The notes: a model not told the origin generated them from the sequence alone. Shown: positions 7,685-17,478, counted from the first letter of the stretch. The stretch: 55,788 nucleotides of DNA from Pseudomonas sp. BN411 (GCF_029871235.1 NZ_SSOM01000072.1:1-55788), one strand, 5' to 3'. Program-made: numbers and translations.

Positions 7685-8156
7685 GGTTCGCCTTGGTCAA
7701 ACCGAACATCTCATCGGATGAACCCGGGATCGCCTGAAACGCCACATTGAGGCGATTCCAACCATTGATAGCGATGATCAGGAACGAAAGGTCAGACAGC
7801 TCCTGCTCGGAAAACTGTTCACGCACACTCGCATACAGGCTGTCGGGAATGCCATGGGGCGGCAGTTGGGTCATGGCTTCAGTCCACTCCAGCGCCGCGC
7901 GCTCGACCGGCGAAAACAGCGGCGATTCACGCCACACAGCCACATGGTGAAGACGCAACTCACGCTCGCCATGAATCTTGGCCTCTTTCACATGCATATC
8001 CACGCAGAACGCACAGCCGTTGAGCTGCGAAGCCCGCAGCATGATCAGGTGAGCCAGATCGGCCAAGAGCGGCTTCTTGCTCAGTTGCAGGGTGAGTTCC
8101 ACCAGTTTGTTGGACGGTTGGGGGGACAATTTGAAGTAATCAAGAAGCTTGTTCAT
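7677..8156 (-). CDS. Carboxymuconolactone decarboxylase / AhpD-like protein (module 2)
   Basis: A 159-residue CMD-family protein with the AhpD-type thiol motif ASQLNGCAFCVDMHVKEAK (about residues 44-62). It resembles the module-1 protein in length and motif placement. Its 3' end overlaps the convergent MocR2 gene by 8 bp. Its promoter region has the same repeat elements as the MocR2 promoter and an inverted pair of the MocR1-type GATCCACT motif, so it may answer to either regulator. Probable role: thiol-based peroxidase or isomerase-like protection, substrate unknown. Confidence 0.85.
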   Translation of the reverse strand: MNKLLDYFKLSPQPSNKLVELTLQLSKKPLLADLAHLIMLRASQLNGCAFCVDMHVKEAKIHGERELRLHHVAVWRESPLFSPVERAALEWTEAMTQLPPHGIPDSLYASVREQFSEQELSDLSFLIIAINGWNRLNVAFQAIPGSSDEMFGLTKANLN

Positions 8157-8170
8157 GAGTAGTCGCTCGC

Positions 8171-8256
8171 AGTGGATCGGTGTTTGTTGGAATCCACTGT
8201 AGCTATGCTTGGACTAGCCACACAGGGCCAAGATGGCAACTTCGAACTAGGCCATG
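8171..8256. promoter_or_regulatory. Composite operator region upstream of CMD2
   Basis: The region holds AGTGGAT (8171-8177) inverted against ATCCACT (8192-8198), resembling the MocR1-type repeat. It also holds GGACTAGCCA at 8211 and GAACTAGGCCATG at 8244-8256, matching the MocR2-type repeat with a 33-bp period. Both motif families therefore meet in one promoter. Confidence 0.45.
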
Positions 8257-8578
8257 TTTAGCTCGACGTGCTTCAAAAAACTCCATGGAGCGTTGTGTTC
8301 GAAGGGCCGCTTCTGGCCGATTGCTGCCAGTGGCAAATTCACCATTGTCCTCCTTAGACGTAGAGAGGAAGCCATCAACACCCTGGCTACCTACATGACC
8401 TAGCAGTCCACAATCTGCCCCTCTTGCGATGGATAGGCCTTCGCCAGTGGCCGAAGCCCTCCCCACGATTTCCCTCTCTCGCCCATCGCCACCTTTCGTA
8501 CAGAAGCAGAGCAGCTCGTCTGGTCTAGCCATCCCGAATTAAAAACCCATTGCAGCAGTCGTTTTGTTGTCGTATTTT
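8257..8578. other. Intergenic stretch between CMD2 and hyuA
   Basis: About 320 bp with no convincing gene. A fragment CCGCTTCTGGCCGATTGC at 8307 resembles a short sequence often seen dispersed in Pseudomonas intergenic DNA; a diverged version is at 1824. The right edge runs into the hyuA promoter and operator. Confidence 0.5.
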
Positions 8579-8580
8579 TT

Positions 8581-8598
8581 GGTCGTTCGACCGACTAA
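8581..8598 (+). promoter_or_regulatory. Candidate TetR operator upstream of hyuA
   Basis: GGTCGTTCGACCGACTAA contains the palindrome GGTCG-TT-CGACC and ends 24 bp before the hyuA ATG. A copy differing only in the two central bases lies upstream of the permease gene at 12421. The nearby TetR-family gene (14009-14677) is the obvious candidate binder. Confidence 0.6.
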
Positions 8599-8622
8599 TT
8601 AATCCAACAAGCGGAGACGACA

Positions 8623-10659
8623 ATGCGAAGAATCGGAGTGGATACCGGCGGCACTTTCACGGACTGCCTGCTTATCGACGACATAGCCGGCGTGGTGATG
8701 GTCGAGAAGGTACCGTCGTGCCCCGAATCCCCGGATAAGGCGATTGTCCAGGGCGTGCTGAGCCTCGCCACCAAGGCTGGTCTTTCCCCGTCGGAAATCG
8801 ACGCCATCGTGCACGGCACGACCGTCGCGACCAACGTGGTGATCGAAGGCAACTATGCCTCGACCGGGCTGATCGCCACGCGCGGCTGTCGAGATGTCAT
8901 CGAGATCGGAACGCAGCAGCGCGAACGCCTCTACGACCTCCTCCACCCCGCCAAACCATCGCTGATCACCCGGGATCTGCGCATTGAAGTGGCTGGGCGC
9001 CTGGCTGCGGACGGCAGTGAAATCGAGCCCCTTGATCTCGTCGAGGTCGAACGCGCAGTTCGCGCTCTCATTGATAAAGGTGTCGAATCCATTGCCGTGA
9101 CCGGACTCTTCTCCTTCGAGAACCCCGCGCATGAACAGGCCATCGCGGCGGTCATCCGCCAAGTGGCCCCCGGGATCAATGTGATGTGCTCGTCGATGAT
9201 TTCCCGGGAGGCACGCGAGTACCCCAGGTTCGCGACCACGGCAGTGAATGCAGCGCTCGCCCCCACGCTGGATCCTTATATTCAGCGCCTGGAAACAACG
9301 CTCCAGGGGAACGGATTCAACTGCCCGCTCTACATCATGCAAAGCAATGGCGGCGTCGGCACTGCCGCACGATCGGTGGGAGAAAAAGCCCATCACCTGG
9401 TGCTTTCCGGTCCGGCCGGTGGTGTCATCGGCGGTGAAAAGATCTGCTCGGCCGCCGGTTTCTCGTCCCTGGTCACGCTGGATGTCGGCGGTACCAGTGC
9501 AGACATCGGCATCGTCGTGGAGGGCAAGCCACGCGTGCATCAGCAGATGCGTCTGCCCAACGGCATTCCGATCACTGTTCCCAACCTCGAGATTGAAACC
9601 ATCGGCGCCGGCGGCGGCAGCATCGCCTGGATCGACCAGGGCGGCGCGCTGCAAGTGGGCCCGCGAAGCGCCGGTGCCGTTCCTGGTCCGGCATGTTTTC
9701 GCAAAGGCGGGAGCGAACCCACCGTGACCGATGCCCAAGCACTGCTTGGCCGCCTGAATCCAGCCGGCCTGCTGGGCGGCAGCATGGCCCTGGATATCGA
9801 AGCAGCGCGTCAAGCGATCGCTGGACTTGCCACCAAGCTCGGACTTGGCGTCGAGGAAACGGCCTTGGGCATCATTTCCCTGATGGAGGCCAATATGGCC
9901 AGCGCGATCCTGCGCTCGGCCGCACGCAACGGTGATGACCTGCGCGAATTCGCCCTGGTTGCCGCCGGGGGCGCAGGCGGATTCAGCGTGGTTGGGCTGG
10001 CACGCGACCTGAGCATTCCCACCGTGGTCATTCCGCCCTTCCCCGGCCTGCTCAGTGCCGGCGGACTGCTTGCCGCGAATCTGCGCCACGATGTGACCGC
10101 CCCTATGCTGCGGGATGCGGCAACGCTGGAAAGCGAAGAGCTGGGCAAGGTCCAGAGCGGCCTCGAGCGCGACATGCTCCGCCTGCTGCTGGAGGATGGC
10201 ATGCAACAGGACCAATGCTCCTTCGAGCATGCGCTGGACATGCGCTATGCCGGCCAGGAGTACGCAGTGACCGTGCCGATCGAGCGTGGCCAGGAAATTC
10301 CGCGGGTGATCGAGCGATTCCACTCGCTGCATGAGCGGATCTACGGCCATAGCGCACCAAGCGCTGAAGTGGAAATTGTCGCCGCGCGCCTGACTGGCAG
10401 AGGAGCCTTTGCCAACCAGGGAGAAGCGCAGCCGTCGCCCCAACCTGCCAGAACTCTGGGCGCGCGACCAGTATGGTTCGCCGAGACCTCAGGCTACGTC
10501 GAAACCCCCGTGTACTGGCGTTCGGACCTGAAGGTCGGCGAGCTCTTCCACGGCCCGGCGATTGTCGAGCAGTTCGACACCACGACTGTCATCAACCCCG
10601 GCTTCACCGGCCAGGTAGCGGCCACCGGCTGCCTCATCATCTCGGAGATCCAACAATGA
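8623..10659 (+). CDS. hyuA: Hydantoinase/oxoprolinase family subunit A (ATPase)
   Basis: A 678-residue HyuA-type subunit. It opens with the acetate/sugar-kinase-like phosphate motif GVDTGGTFTDCLL, has VHGTTVATNVVIE near residue 65, the hydantoinase A core motif VTLDVGGTSADIGIV near residue 287, and a C-terminal domain ending about residue 670. Family members work with HyuB to hydrolyse hydantoins, 5-oxoproline or lactams with ATP, or to carboxylate ketones. GCGGAG precedes the ATG. The stop overlaps the hyuB start (ATGA), so the subunits are translationally coupled. Substrate is not readable; the adjoining permease and amine-oxidising genes favour a nitrogen compound. Confidence 0.93.
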   Translation: MRRIGVDTGGTFTDCLLIDDIAGVVMVEKVPSCPESPDKAIVQGVLSLATKAGLSPSEIDAIVHGTTVATNVVIEGNYASTGLIATRGCRDVIEIGTQQRERLYDLLHPAKPSLITRDLRIEVAGRLAADGSEIEPLDLVEVERAVRALIDKGVESIAVTGLFSFENPAHEQAIAAVIRQVAPGINVMCSSMISREAREYPRFATTAVNAALAPTLDPYIQRLETTLQGNGFNCPLYIMQSNGGVGTAARSVGEKAHHLVLSGPAGGVIGGEKICSAAGFSSLVTLDVGGTSADIGIVVEGKPRVHQQMRLPNGIPITVPNLEIETIGAGGGSIAWIDQGGALQVGPRSAGAVPGPACFRKGGSEPTVTDAQALLGRLNPAGLLGGSMALDIEAARQAIAGLATKLGLGVEETALGIISLMEANMASAILRSAARNGDDLREFALVAAGGAGGFSVVGLARDLSIPTVVIPPFPGLLSAGGLLAANLRHDVTAPMLRDAATLESEELGKVQSGLERDMLRLLLEDGMQQDQCSFEHALDMRYAGQEYAVTVPIERGQEIPRVIERFHSLHERIYGHSAPSAEVEIVAARLTGRGAFANQGEAQPSPQPARTLGARPVWFAETSGYVETPVYWRSDLKVGELFHGPAIVEQFDTTTVINPGFTGQVAATGCLIISEIQQ

Positions 10660-12311
10660 CTGACGCCATCACCGTTGCCGTCGTTGGCAGTGCGCTCAAG
10701 GCCGTGGCCGGAGAAATGGGCGACTCGCTACGACGCAGTGCACACTCGCCGATCATTCGCGAGATGCTCGACTACGCCTGTGCCCTGTTCACCGTCGCAG
10801 GTGAATCGGTTGCCGAGGATGCGCAGATTCCTGCCCTACTGGGTTCGATGAGTGTCGCCCTGCCGATGCTCCTCCAGGATCACCCCGCCGAGACCATCCG
10901 TCCGGGGGATATTTTCATCGGCAACGACCCTTATCGCGGCTGCACGCATACGCCCGACATCCACCTCTTCGCCCCGGTGTTCAGCGGCGATCGTCTTGTG
11001 GCTTGGGTGGGCAACCTGGCGCACCACACCGACATCGGTGGCACCAACCCGGGCACGGAGGGTTTCGCCAACCGCTCGGTCTATGAAGAGGGATTGCGTT
11101 TCCCCTGGGTCAGGCTGGTCGACGCTGACAACGAGAATCACGCGCTGCTCGCCTACTTCGCGAACAACACCCGTGACGCAGATTCCAGTCTCGGTGATCT
11201 GCGCGCGCAGATGGCCGCCATCAAGCTGGGCGTGCGACGCATGCAGGACCTGCTGGCGAAGTACTCGCCCGATCTGCTGGTAGCGGTCATGGCTGAACGC
11301 CTGGATCAGGGGGAACGGCGGATGCGCTCGCTGCTGCGCTCGACGCCTGACGGCACTGGCCATGCGGTGGGATACCTGGATAACGACGGTATCGATGATC
11401 AGCCCGTGCGCATCGAGGTGAGCCTGCGCCTGCGGGGTGACCAGATCACCGTCGACTTCAGCGGTACCGCCACGCAAATGGCCGGCGGGATGAACTGCTC
11501 GCGCACCGCTACCATCGCCGCGGTGATCTTCGCCATCAAGTCGGCCTTCGACCCGGACGGAGACCAAACCGGCGGCTGTCTGCGCCCGCTGGACATCATC
11601 CTGCCACCGGGCTCGGCGGTGAATCCGGCCTTCCCCGCAGCGGTTAGCCTGCGCCACCTGGCGGCCCAGCGCATTACCGACACCCTGGTGCGGGCGCTCA
11701 GCGCCATCAAGCCAGAATTCCAGGTGGGCGGCTCCTTCGTTGGCTTCTCCAGCCTCGCCGCCGAATGCAAGCACCCGCGCAACGGCCGCATGGTGGTGAT
11801 GGCGGACGACCTCGGCGGCGGCATGGGTGGCCACGCGCGCGGTGATGGCGTGAGCGCCGTCGATCCCTACCTGGGGAACGTCGCCATGCTGCCGATGGAA
11901 ATCTGCGAACGTCAGTACCCCATTCGCATCCTGCGCACGGAGCTGGCCGAAGATTCCGCCGGCAACGGCCGGCATCGTGGTGGCCTGGGTATCCGGCGCG
12001 AGTACGAGTTCCTCGATACCTGCGATGTGGTGTTCTACAGCGAGCAGACCGTCGCCTCCTTCGCCCCCTGGGGAGCCGAGGGTGGCCAAGCCGGTCAGCC
12101 GGCATCGTTGACGCTGATCCGGGCAGATGGCCGGAGCCAGACCATTACCAAGGAACGCCTGATCGTTCAGGCTGGCGACCGCCTGATCACCACCACCGCC
12201 GGTGGCGGCGGTTGGGGTAGCCCCCAGGAGCGTGACAACCAGGCCATCGAACGGGATATCGCCGAAGGCAAACTCAGCCGCGAGCGAGCCCAGGAGACCT
12301 ACGGCCTGTAA
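10656..12311 (+). CDS. hyuB: Hydantoinase/oxoprolinase family subunit B
   Basis: A 551-residue HyuB-type subunit starting at the ATG inside the ATGA overlap with hyuA; a longer in-frame ORF from 10473 lies wholly in hyuA and is not favoured. Diagnostic stretches are SLRRSAHSPIIREMLDYACALF near the N-terminus, IFIGNDPYRGCTHTPDIHLFAPVF and GNLAHHTDIGG (metal/active-site region, residues 85-130), and TTTAGGGGWGSPQERD near the C-terminus. It forms the hydrolytic heteromer with HyuA in the cytoplasm. An OplBA-like lactamase role is one option suggested by the downstream omega-amino-acid genes. Confidence 0.92.
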   Translation: MTDAITVAVVGSALKAVAGEMGDSLRRSAHSPIIREMLDYACALFTVAGESVAEDAQIPALLGSMSVALPMLLQDHPAETIRPGDIFIGNDPYRGCTHTPDIHLFAPVFSGDRLVAWVGNLAHHTDIGGTNPGTEGFANRSVYEEGLRFPWVRLVDADNENHALLAYFANNTRDADSSLGDLRAQMAAIKLGVRRMQDLLAKYSPDLLVAVMAERLDQGERRMRSLLRSTPDGTGHAVGYLDNDGIDDQPVRIEVSLRLRGDQITVDFSGTATQMAGGMNCSRTATIAAVIFAIKSAFDPDGDQTGGCLRPLDIILPPGSAVNPAFPAAVSLRHLAAQRITDTLVRALSAIKPEFQVGGSFVGFSSLAAECKHPRNGRMVVMADDLGGGMGGHARGDGVSAVDPYLGNVAMLPMEICERQYPIRILRTELAEDSAGNGRHRGGLGIRREYEFLDTCDVVFYSEQTVASFAPWGAEGGQAGQPASLTLIRADGRSQTITKERLIVQAGDRLITTTAGGGGWGSPQERDNQAIERDIAEGKLSRERAQETYGL

Positions 12312-12420
12312 GTACACGACTCGATGCTCGGCGGTGCACCCCGAGGGGTCATCGCCACTCTCGATCCGATGTTCAACGGTACGAGGTGCATTGACGTGAA
12401 CAACCTTCGCACATAGATTT

Positions 12421-12438
12421 GGTCGCACGACCGACTAA
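12421..12438 (+). promoter_or_regulatory. Candidate TetR operator upstream of the APC permease
   Basis: GGTCGCACGACCGACTAA matches the site upstream of hyuA at 16 of 18 positions and lies 96 bp before the permease start, giving the two transcription units a common control site. Confidence 0.6.
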
Positions 12439-12534
12439 CACAAGCAATGAATACTGGCCGAAGAATCGGCCTGCAATCATTCGAATGCCAAACCGCTTTT
12501 CGTCCTAAAAAGAACAACTATCGGGAGCCAAAAG

Positions 12535-13977
12535 ATGTCCGGTGTGCAGCAATCAGGCTTACGCAAGAACGCCATTGGCGTGGCAGGTATCGTTTTCTTC
12601 GTGGTTGCGGCGGCAGCGCCGTTAACCGTGGTGGTGGGTAGTGTGCCGTTGGCGATAACCATGGGAGGAGGCGTCGGTATACCCGCCCTGTTCCTGATCG
12701 CCGGCCTGATCTACCTACTGTTCGCCGTCGGCTACTGCGCAATGAGCCGACACATAGGCAACGCAGGTGCTTTCTATACCTTCGTGACCCGTGGACTCAA
12801 TCCACTGTGTGGTGCCGGTTCCGCCTTCATGGCACTACTCGCGTACAACGCAGTGCAGTTCGCGCTGTATGGCGGCTTCGGTTACTTCCTGAGCGATGCG
12901 CTGAAGAGCCATTGGGGAATTGAGATTCCCTGGTTCGCCCTGGTTGCCGGGACTATCTGCGTAGTCCACTTCTGCGGGGCCCGCGATATCGACTTTAGCG
13001 GCAAACTGCTGGCGGCCCTGCTGATCGGCGAAACCGCCATCGTCCTGGCGATCGATATCGCGATCATCCTCTCCAATGGCAATGGAAACGGCTTCACCGC
13101 CGCTCCATTCTCCCCCTCGCAAATCCTGTCCCCCGGACTCGGCATCGGCCTGATCTTCGCGATCTGCGCTTTCCTCGGGTTCGAGGCCACCGCGATCTTT
13201 TCCGAGGAAGCCCGGGATCCGGTGCGCACGATTCCGCGTGCCACCTACGTCGCGGTCAGCGGGATCATGCTGTTCTATGCCTTTTCCGCTTGGGCGATCA
13301 TCCAGGCTTACGGGATCGAAGGCGCAATGGAGATGGCGACCCGGGATCCGGGCAACCTGTGGCTGAAGATCTGCAGCGAACTCCTGGGCAGCGGCGCCTC
13401 GGCCCTGATGAACATCCTCGTGCTCACCAGCATGTTCGCCGCGATCCTTGCCTTCCATAACTCCATCACCCGCTACCTGTTCGCCATGGGACGCGAGCAA
13501 CTGCTCTGGAGCGGCCTCGCCCGTACCCACGGCGTTCACCGGTCTCCCTACATCGCCGGCCGGGTCCAGTCCATCGCGGCCATGCTGTGCATGGGTGCGT
13601 TCGCCGGATTCGGGCAGGATCCCTACCTGATCATCTACTCCTGGATGGCCGCCCTCTCCACCATCGGCATGATCGCCGTGCAGGTGCTGGCCTGCCTGGC
13701 AGTGATTGGGTTCTTCTGGAAGGACGCACGCGGTACCAGCCTCTGGCAACGACTGATCGCCCCCGGGGCCAGCGCGATCTGCCTCACTGTGTTTCTTGCC
13801 CTGGTGATCGACAACCTGACCTTGATGAGCGGTTCCGAATCCTGGGTGGTCCACTCCTTCCCCTACCTTGTGCTGGTTACAGGTATTGCAGGAGTAGCCT
13901 GCGCCATGTACCTGAAAAGAGCGCACCCGGCGAAATACCAAGCCATGGGTCTGGCCTTGGCAGGCGCGGCAGAGTGA
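12535..13977 (+). CDS. APC-family amino acid/amine permease
   Basis: A 480-residue integral membrane protein with about 12 hydrophobic segments. The first is followed by the APC hallmark region AAAAPLTVVVGSVPLAITMGGGVGIPALF (residues 21-50). The segment GFEATAIFSEEARDPVRTIPRATYV around residue 225 is the conserved cytoplasmic motif of the family. It would import an amino acid, amine or related nitrogen compound by proton or sodium symport. GGGAGCC precedes the ATG. It probably supplies the HyuAB substrate, because both promoters share the same operator motif. Confidence 0.9.
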   Translation: MSGVQQSGLRKNAIGVAGIVFFVVAAAAPLTVVVGSVPLAITMGGGVGIPALFLIAGLIYLLFAVGYCAMSRHIGNAGAFYTFVTRGLNPLCGAGSAFMALLAYNAVQFALYGGFGYFLSDALKSHWGIEIPWFALVAGTICVVHFCGARDIDFSGKLLAALLIGETAIVLAIDIAIILSNGNGNGFTAAPFSPSQILSPGLGIGLIFAICAFLGFEATAIFSEEARDPVRTIPRATYVAVSGIMLFYAFSAWAIIQAYGIEGAMEMATRDPGNLWLKICSELLGSGASALMNILVLTSMFAAILAFHNSITRYLFAMGREQLLWSGLARTHGVHRSPYIAGRVQSIAAMLCMGAFAGFGQDPYLIIYSWMAALSTIGMIAVQVLACLAVIGFFWKDARGTSLWQRLIAPGASAICLTVFLALVIDNLTLMSGSESWVVHSFPYLVLVTGIAGVACAMYLKRAHPAKYQAMGLALAGAAE

Positions 13978-13983
13978 CAGCAG

Positions 13984-14008
13984 CCGGCAGGGGTTCGCCC
14001 CCTGCCGG
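13984..14008. terminator. Bidirectional hairpin between permease and TetR genes
   Basis: CCGGCAGGGG (13984-13993) pairs perfectly with CCCCTGCCGG (13999-14008) over a 5-nt loop, squarely between two convergent stop codons. Confidence 0.7.
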
Positions 14009-14677
14009 TTAGCCGTAGGATTTCTGCAGTGAGCTGATCAGGTTGCGCACTGCAGCCTGCGAACGGGCCTCATCGGGCGCGGCGAGATCGAGCAGGATAA
14101 TGCCATCGATGCCGGTCAGCGCGAGCTGCGACAACTCGCGGATACGCGCCACTTCCTGCGGGTCCGATGTATCGATGTACTGACTGAAGGCCTGCTCGTG
14201 GGCACGCAGGTAATCTTCGTACTGCCCCTTGGCCAGCCAAGCCGACTCCTTAGTGCGTAATGCAAACAAGGTCAGCTCGTACTGGACAGTCTGGATCTCG
14301 CGGTTCTGCTCAGCAATTTTCCAGTCAGCCAGCAACACTCGCTCAATACACTCCGCGAGGTTTCGGCACGGGGCTGCTTCAGCGCTGATGGCGTGTTTCA
14401 GCTTTTCAGTGAGCCACTCGAGCACAGCGGACAGCAGGCTTTCCTTGCTGGAGAAGTGATAGTGCAGCGCCGCCAGGGGCACGTCCGCCTGCGCTGCGAT
14501 CTTCCGGGTGGTCGTACCGGCGACGCCATCCTCAATGAGACAAGCCAAGGCGCCTTCGATGATCTGCTCTTTGGTCTTGATCGTCTTCTTCGATGGCTTA
14601 CGTGTCTTGGTGGGCTTTGCGTCATCCATTCCGCTAGCTGCGGCAGGGGCGGTATCTGGAGGAGCCACTGGCTTCAT
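14009..14677 (-). CDS. TetR-family transcriptional regulator
   Basis: A 222-residue TetR protein. After a lysine/proline-rich tail of about 30 residues, the HTH runs IIEGALACLIEDGVAGTTTRKIAAQADVPLAALHYHFSSKESLLSAVLEW, with the classic HYHF end of the recognition helix. The C-terminal ligand domain is not recognisable. ATG at 14677 is preferred over the longer ORF because AGGA precedes it. It faces the permease gene across a shared terminator. The likely operators are the two GGTCGnnCGACCGACTAA sites; derepression by the pathway substrate is inferred. Confidence 0.88.
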   Translation of the reverse strand: MKPVAPPDTAPAAASGMDDAKPTKTRKPSKKTIKTKEQIIEGALACLIEDGVAGTTTRKIAAQADVPLAALHYHFSSKESLLSAVLEWLTEKLKHAISAEAAPCRNLAECIERVLLADWKIAEQNREIQTVQYELTLFALRTKESAWLAKGQYEDYLRAHEQAFSQYIDTSDPQEVARIRELSQLALTGIDGIILLDLAAPDEARSQAAVRNLISSLQKSYG

Positions 14678-14914
14678 AGTCCTAATTCGGTCAGGTGTTG
14701 ATGGGGCCGCCAGATAGGGGACAAGAACTGAAAATGAACCGTCACCCATGTCCCGAGGCAGCGAGCACTAGGATCTGAGCCTAACGTGCGACGCTGGATT
14801 ATGCCATTGGAGGAGCCGCGAAGCGGCCGAAAGCTTGGCGATGACGGAGACCCGGGGCTTCGAGAAATCACCTCCCGCGCCACCACCGGAACCTTGCAGG
14901 GTGATGGAATAGCA

Positions 14915-14933
14915 AAGCCCGCATGACGGGCTT
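14915..14933 (-). terminator. Terminator downstream of the aldehyde dehydrogenase
   Basis: On the minus strand AAGCCCG-tcatg-CGGGCTT is followed by a short T-rich run, 31 bp beyond the ALDH stop codon. Confidence 0.55.
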
Positions 14934-14964
14934 CGCCGACATGCGGGCAGTTGCTGCACAGGTG

Positions 14965-16440
<1,476 letters not shown>

Positions 16441-16555
16441 GCTGTTCTCCTGGTAAGGCCTCCGCACCGACGGGGCGGAACTGCTCGGGGAGCACAGCAT
16501 AAGGTTGGTGGGAAACGGGCAGACGCCCTGCGCCTGCGTGCGTGCCCGCACGAAC

Positions 16556-17383
16556 TCAGTCCTTGGCCTGGCTCTCCAGATAGGCTCGCGGAGACAACCC
16601 GGTCTCCTCTCGGAAGCAACGGTAGAAGGTCGACAGCGAGCGGAACCCGGCAGCCTTCGCCAGTTCATCCACGCGCTGGGTACTGCTGACGTCCGCCAGT
16701 TGGCTTAGCAGACAGTGCAGCCGCAGCCGATTGATGTGCTGATAGAAACTGCATCCAAGGACTTGGTTGAGAAAGAACGAAATCTGGTTTCGCGTATAAC
16801 CGGTAGCCGTCGCCACCTGGGACATGTCCAGGTCCGCATTGAGATAGGGCTGACGCTGCTCGAAATACTGCTGGAGGTCCTTTGCCAGTTGCCCCAACTG
16901 GCGTGCCGACAGCCCAAGTCGGCTGACCGGACCGCGCGTGGTCGTGACCGTGGACAGGGCATTCGTCTGGCGCACCAGGGTTGCATGCTCGTCGACTTGA
17001 ACGACACGTCCGTTACGCACCCTGAGTGCCTCACAGGCGCGGAATGAGGCCAGGCCCTGGCTGCCTCGCAAGGTCACCTGATACTGGATGAAGGCCGTGT
17101 CGCCATCTACCCGAAGTCGATCGGTATAGATCTGCGTTTCATCATCGGCGGCGGGCATGCTGCTGAGTAGATAGTCCCTCAGTTCCGCCAGGGGAATCTG
17201 GCGTCCCTGGAAGAAATCGTTGTACTCCACCTGGGGATCGAGCAGTGCCAATAACGCATCGATATCGCGGCTACGCCAAGCCCGGTGGTAGTTCATCACC
17301 ACTGCATGAGTCGCAGCACTCTCCGGGTCCGGCTGGTAGGCCTCAGTGCCCAGACAAGTGCTCCAGCCTGCCTCTACATTCAT
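16556..17383 (-). CDS. NTF2/SnoaL-like domain fused to AraC-type regulator
   Basis: A 275-residue protein with an unusual layout. Residues 20-135 look like an NTF2/SnoaL-like cone (VMNYHRAWRSRDIDALLALLDPQVEYNDFF, then DTAFIQYQVTLRGS and VRNGRVVQVDEHATLV). Residues 165-270 form an AraC/XylS double HTH, ending AAGFRSLSTFYRCFREETGLSPRAYL. Typical AraC proteins carry a cupin or other sensor instead. The NTF2 pocket could bind the pathway metabolite. It is upstream of the ALDH gene and divergent from the FAD oxidoreductase, so both are candidate targets. Confidence 0.85.
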   Translation of the reverse strand: MNVEAGWSTCLGTEAYQPDPESAATHAVVMNYHRAWRSRDIDALLALLDPQVEYNDFFQGRQIPLAELRDYLLSSMPAADDETQIYTDRLRVDGDTAFIQYQVTLRGSQGLASFRACEALRVRNGRVVQVDEHATLVRQTNALSTVTTTRGPVSRLGLSARQLGQLAKDLQQYFEQRQPYLNADLDMSQVATATGYTRNQISFFLNQVLGCSFYQHINRLRLHCLLSQLADVSSTQRVDELAKAAGFRSLSTFYRCFREETGLSPRAYLESQAKD

Positions 17384-17460
17384 CGTTCATCCCCATCTTC
17401 CCGACGCTGTCGGTCCTGCAATTCCGAGCGTGCCCGCAAAGAGGTCCAGGGCATTCTCTG

Positions 17461-17478
17461 GCGCGGTTAGCGCGGTTA
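17461..17478 (+). promoter_or_regulatory. Tandem 9-bp repeat in the AraC/FAD-oxidoreductase intergenic region
   Basis: GCGCGGTTA occurs twice head-to-tail (17461-17469, 17470-17478) about 60 bp before the oxidoreductase start. AraC-family regulators bind tandem direct half-sites, so this is a candidate operator, though the repeats are shorter than a typical AraC pair. Confidence 0.3.

Noticed and set aside
1824-8328. Short similar sequences CCGCTCCTGGCCG (1824) and CCGCTTCTGGCCG (8307)
   Set aside because: They look like fragments of a dispersed Pseudomonas intergenic sequence; the similarity is too short to call a functional repeat.
8599-10443. 614-codon open frame on the minus strand
   Set aside because: It is the antisense of hyuA in GC-rich DNA with no recognisable domains or ribosome-binding site; hyuA itself has clear motifs.
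10473-10655. Upstream in-frame extension of hyuB
   Set aside because: It lies completely inside hyuA, and the ATGA overlap start at 10656 gives the usual family N-terminus.
10836-12428. 530-codon open frame on the minus strand over hyuB
   Set aside because: Shadow frame with biased composition (many His, Gly, Val) and no family features; hyuB is the real gene.
12835-13941. 368-codon minus-strand frame over the APC permease
   Set aside because: Shadow of the permease; charged, His/Gly-rich and lacking hydrophobic segments or motifs.
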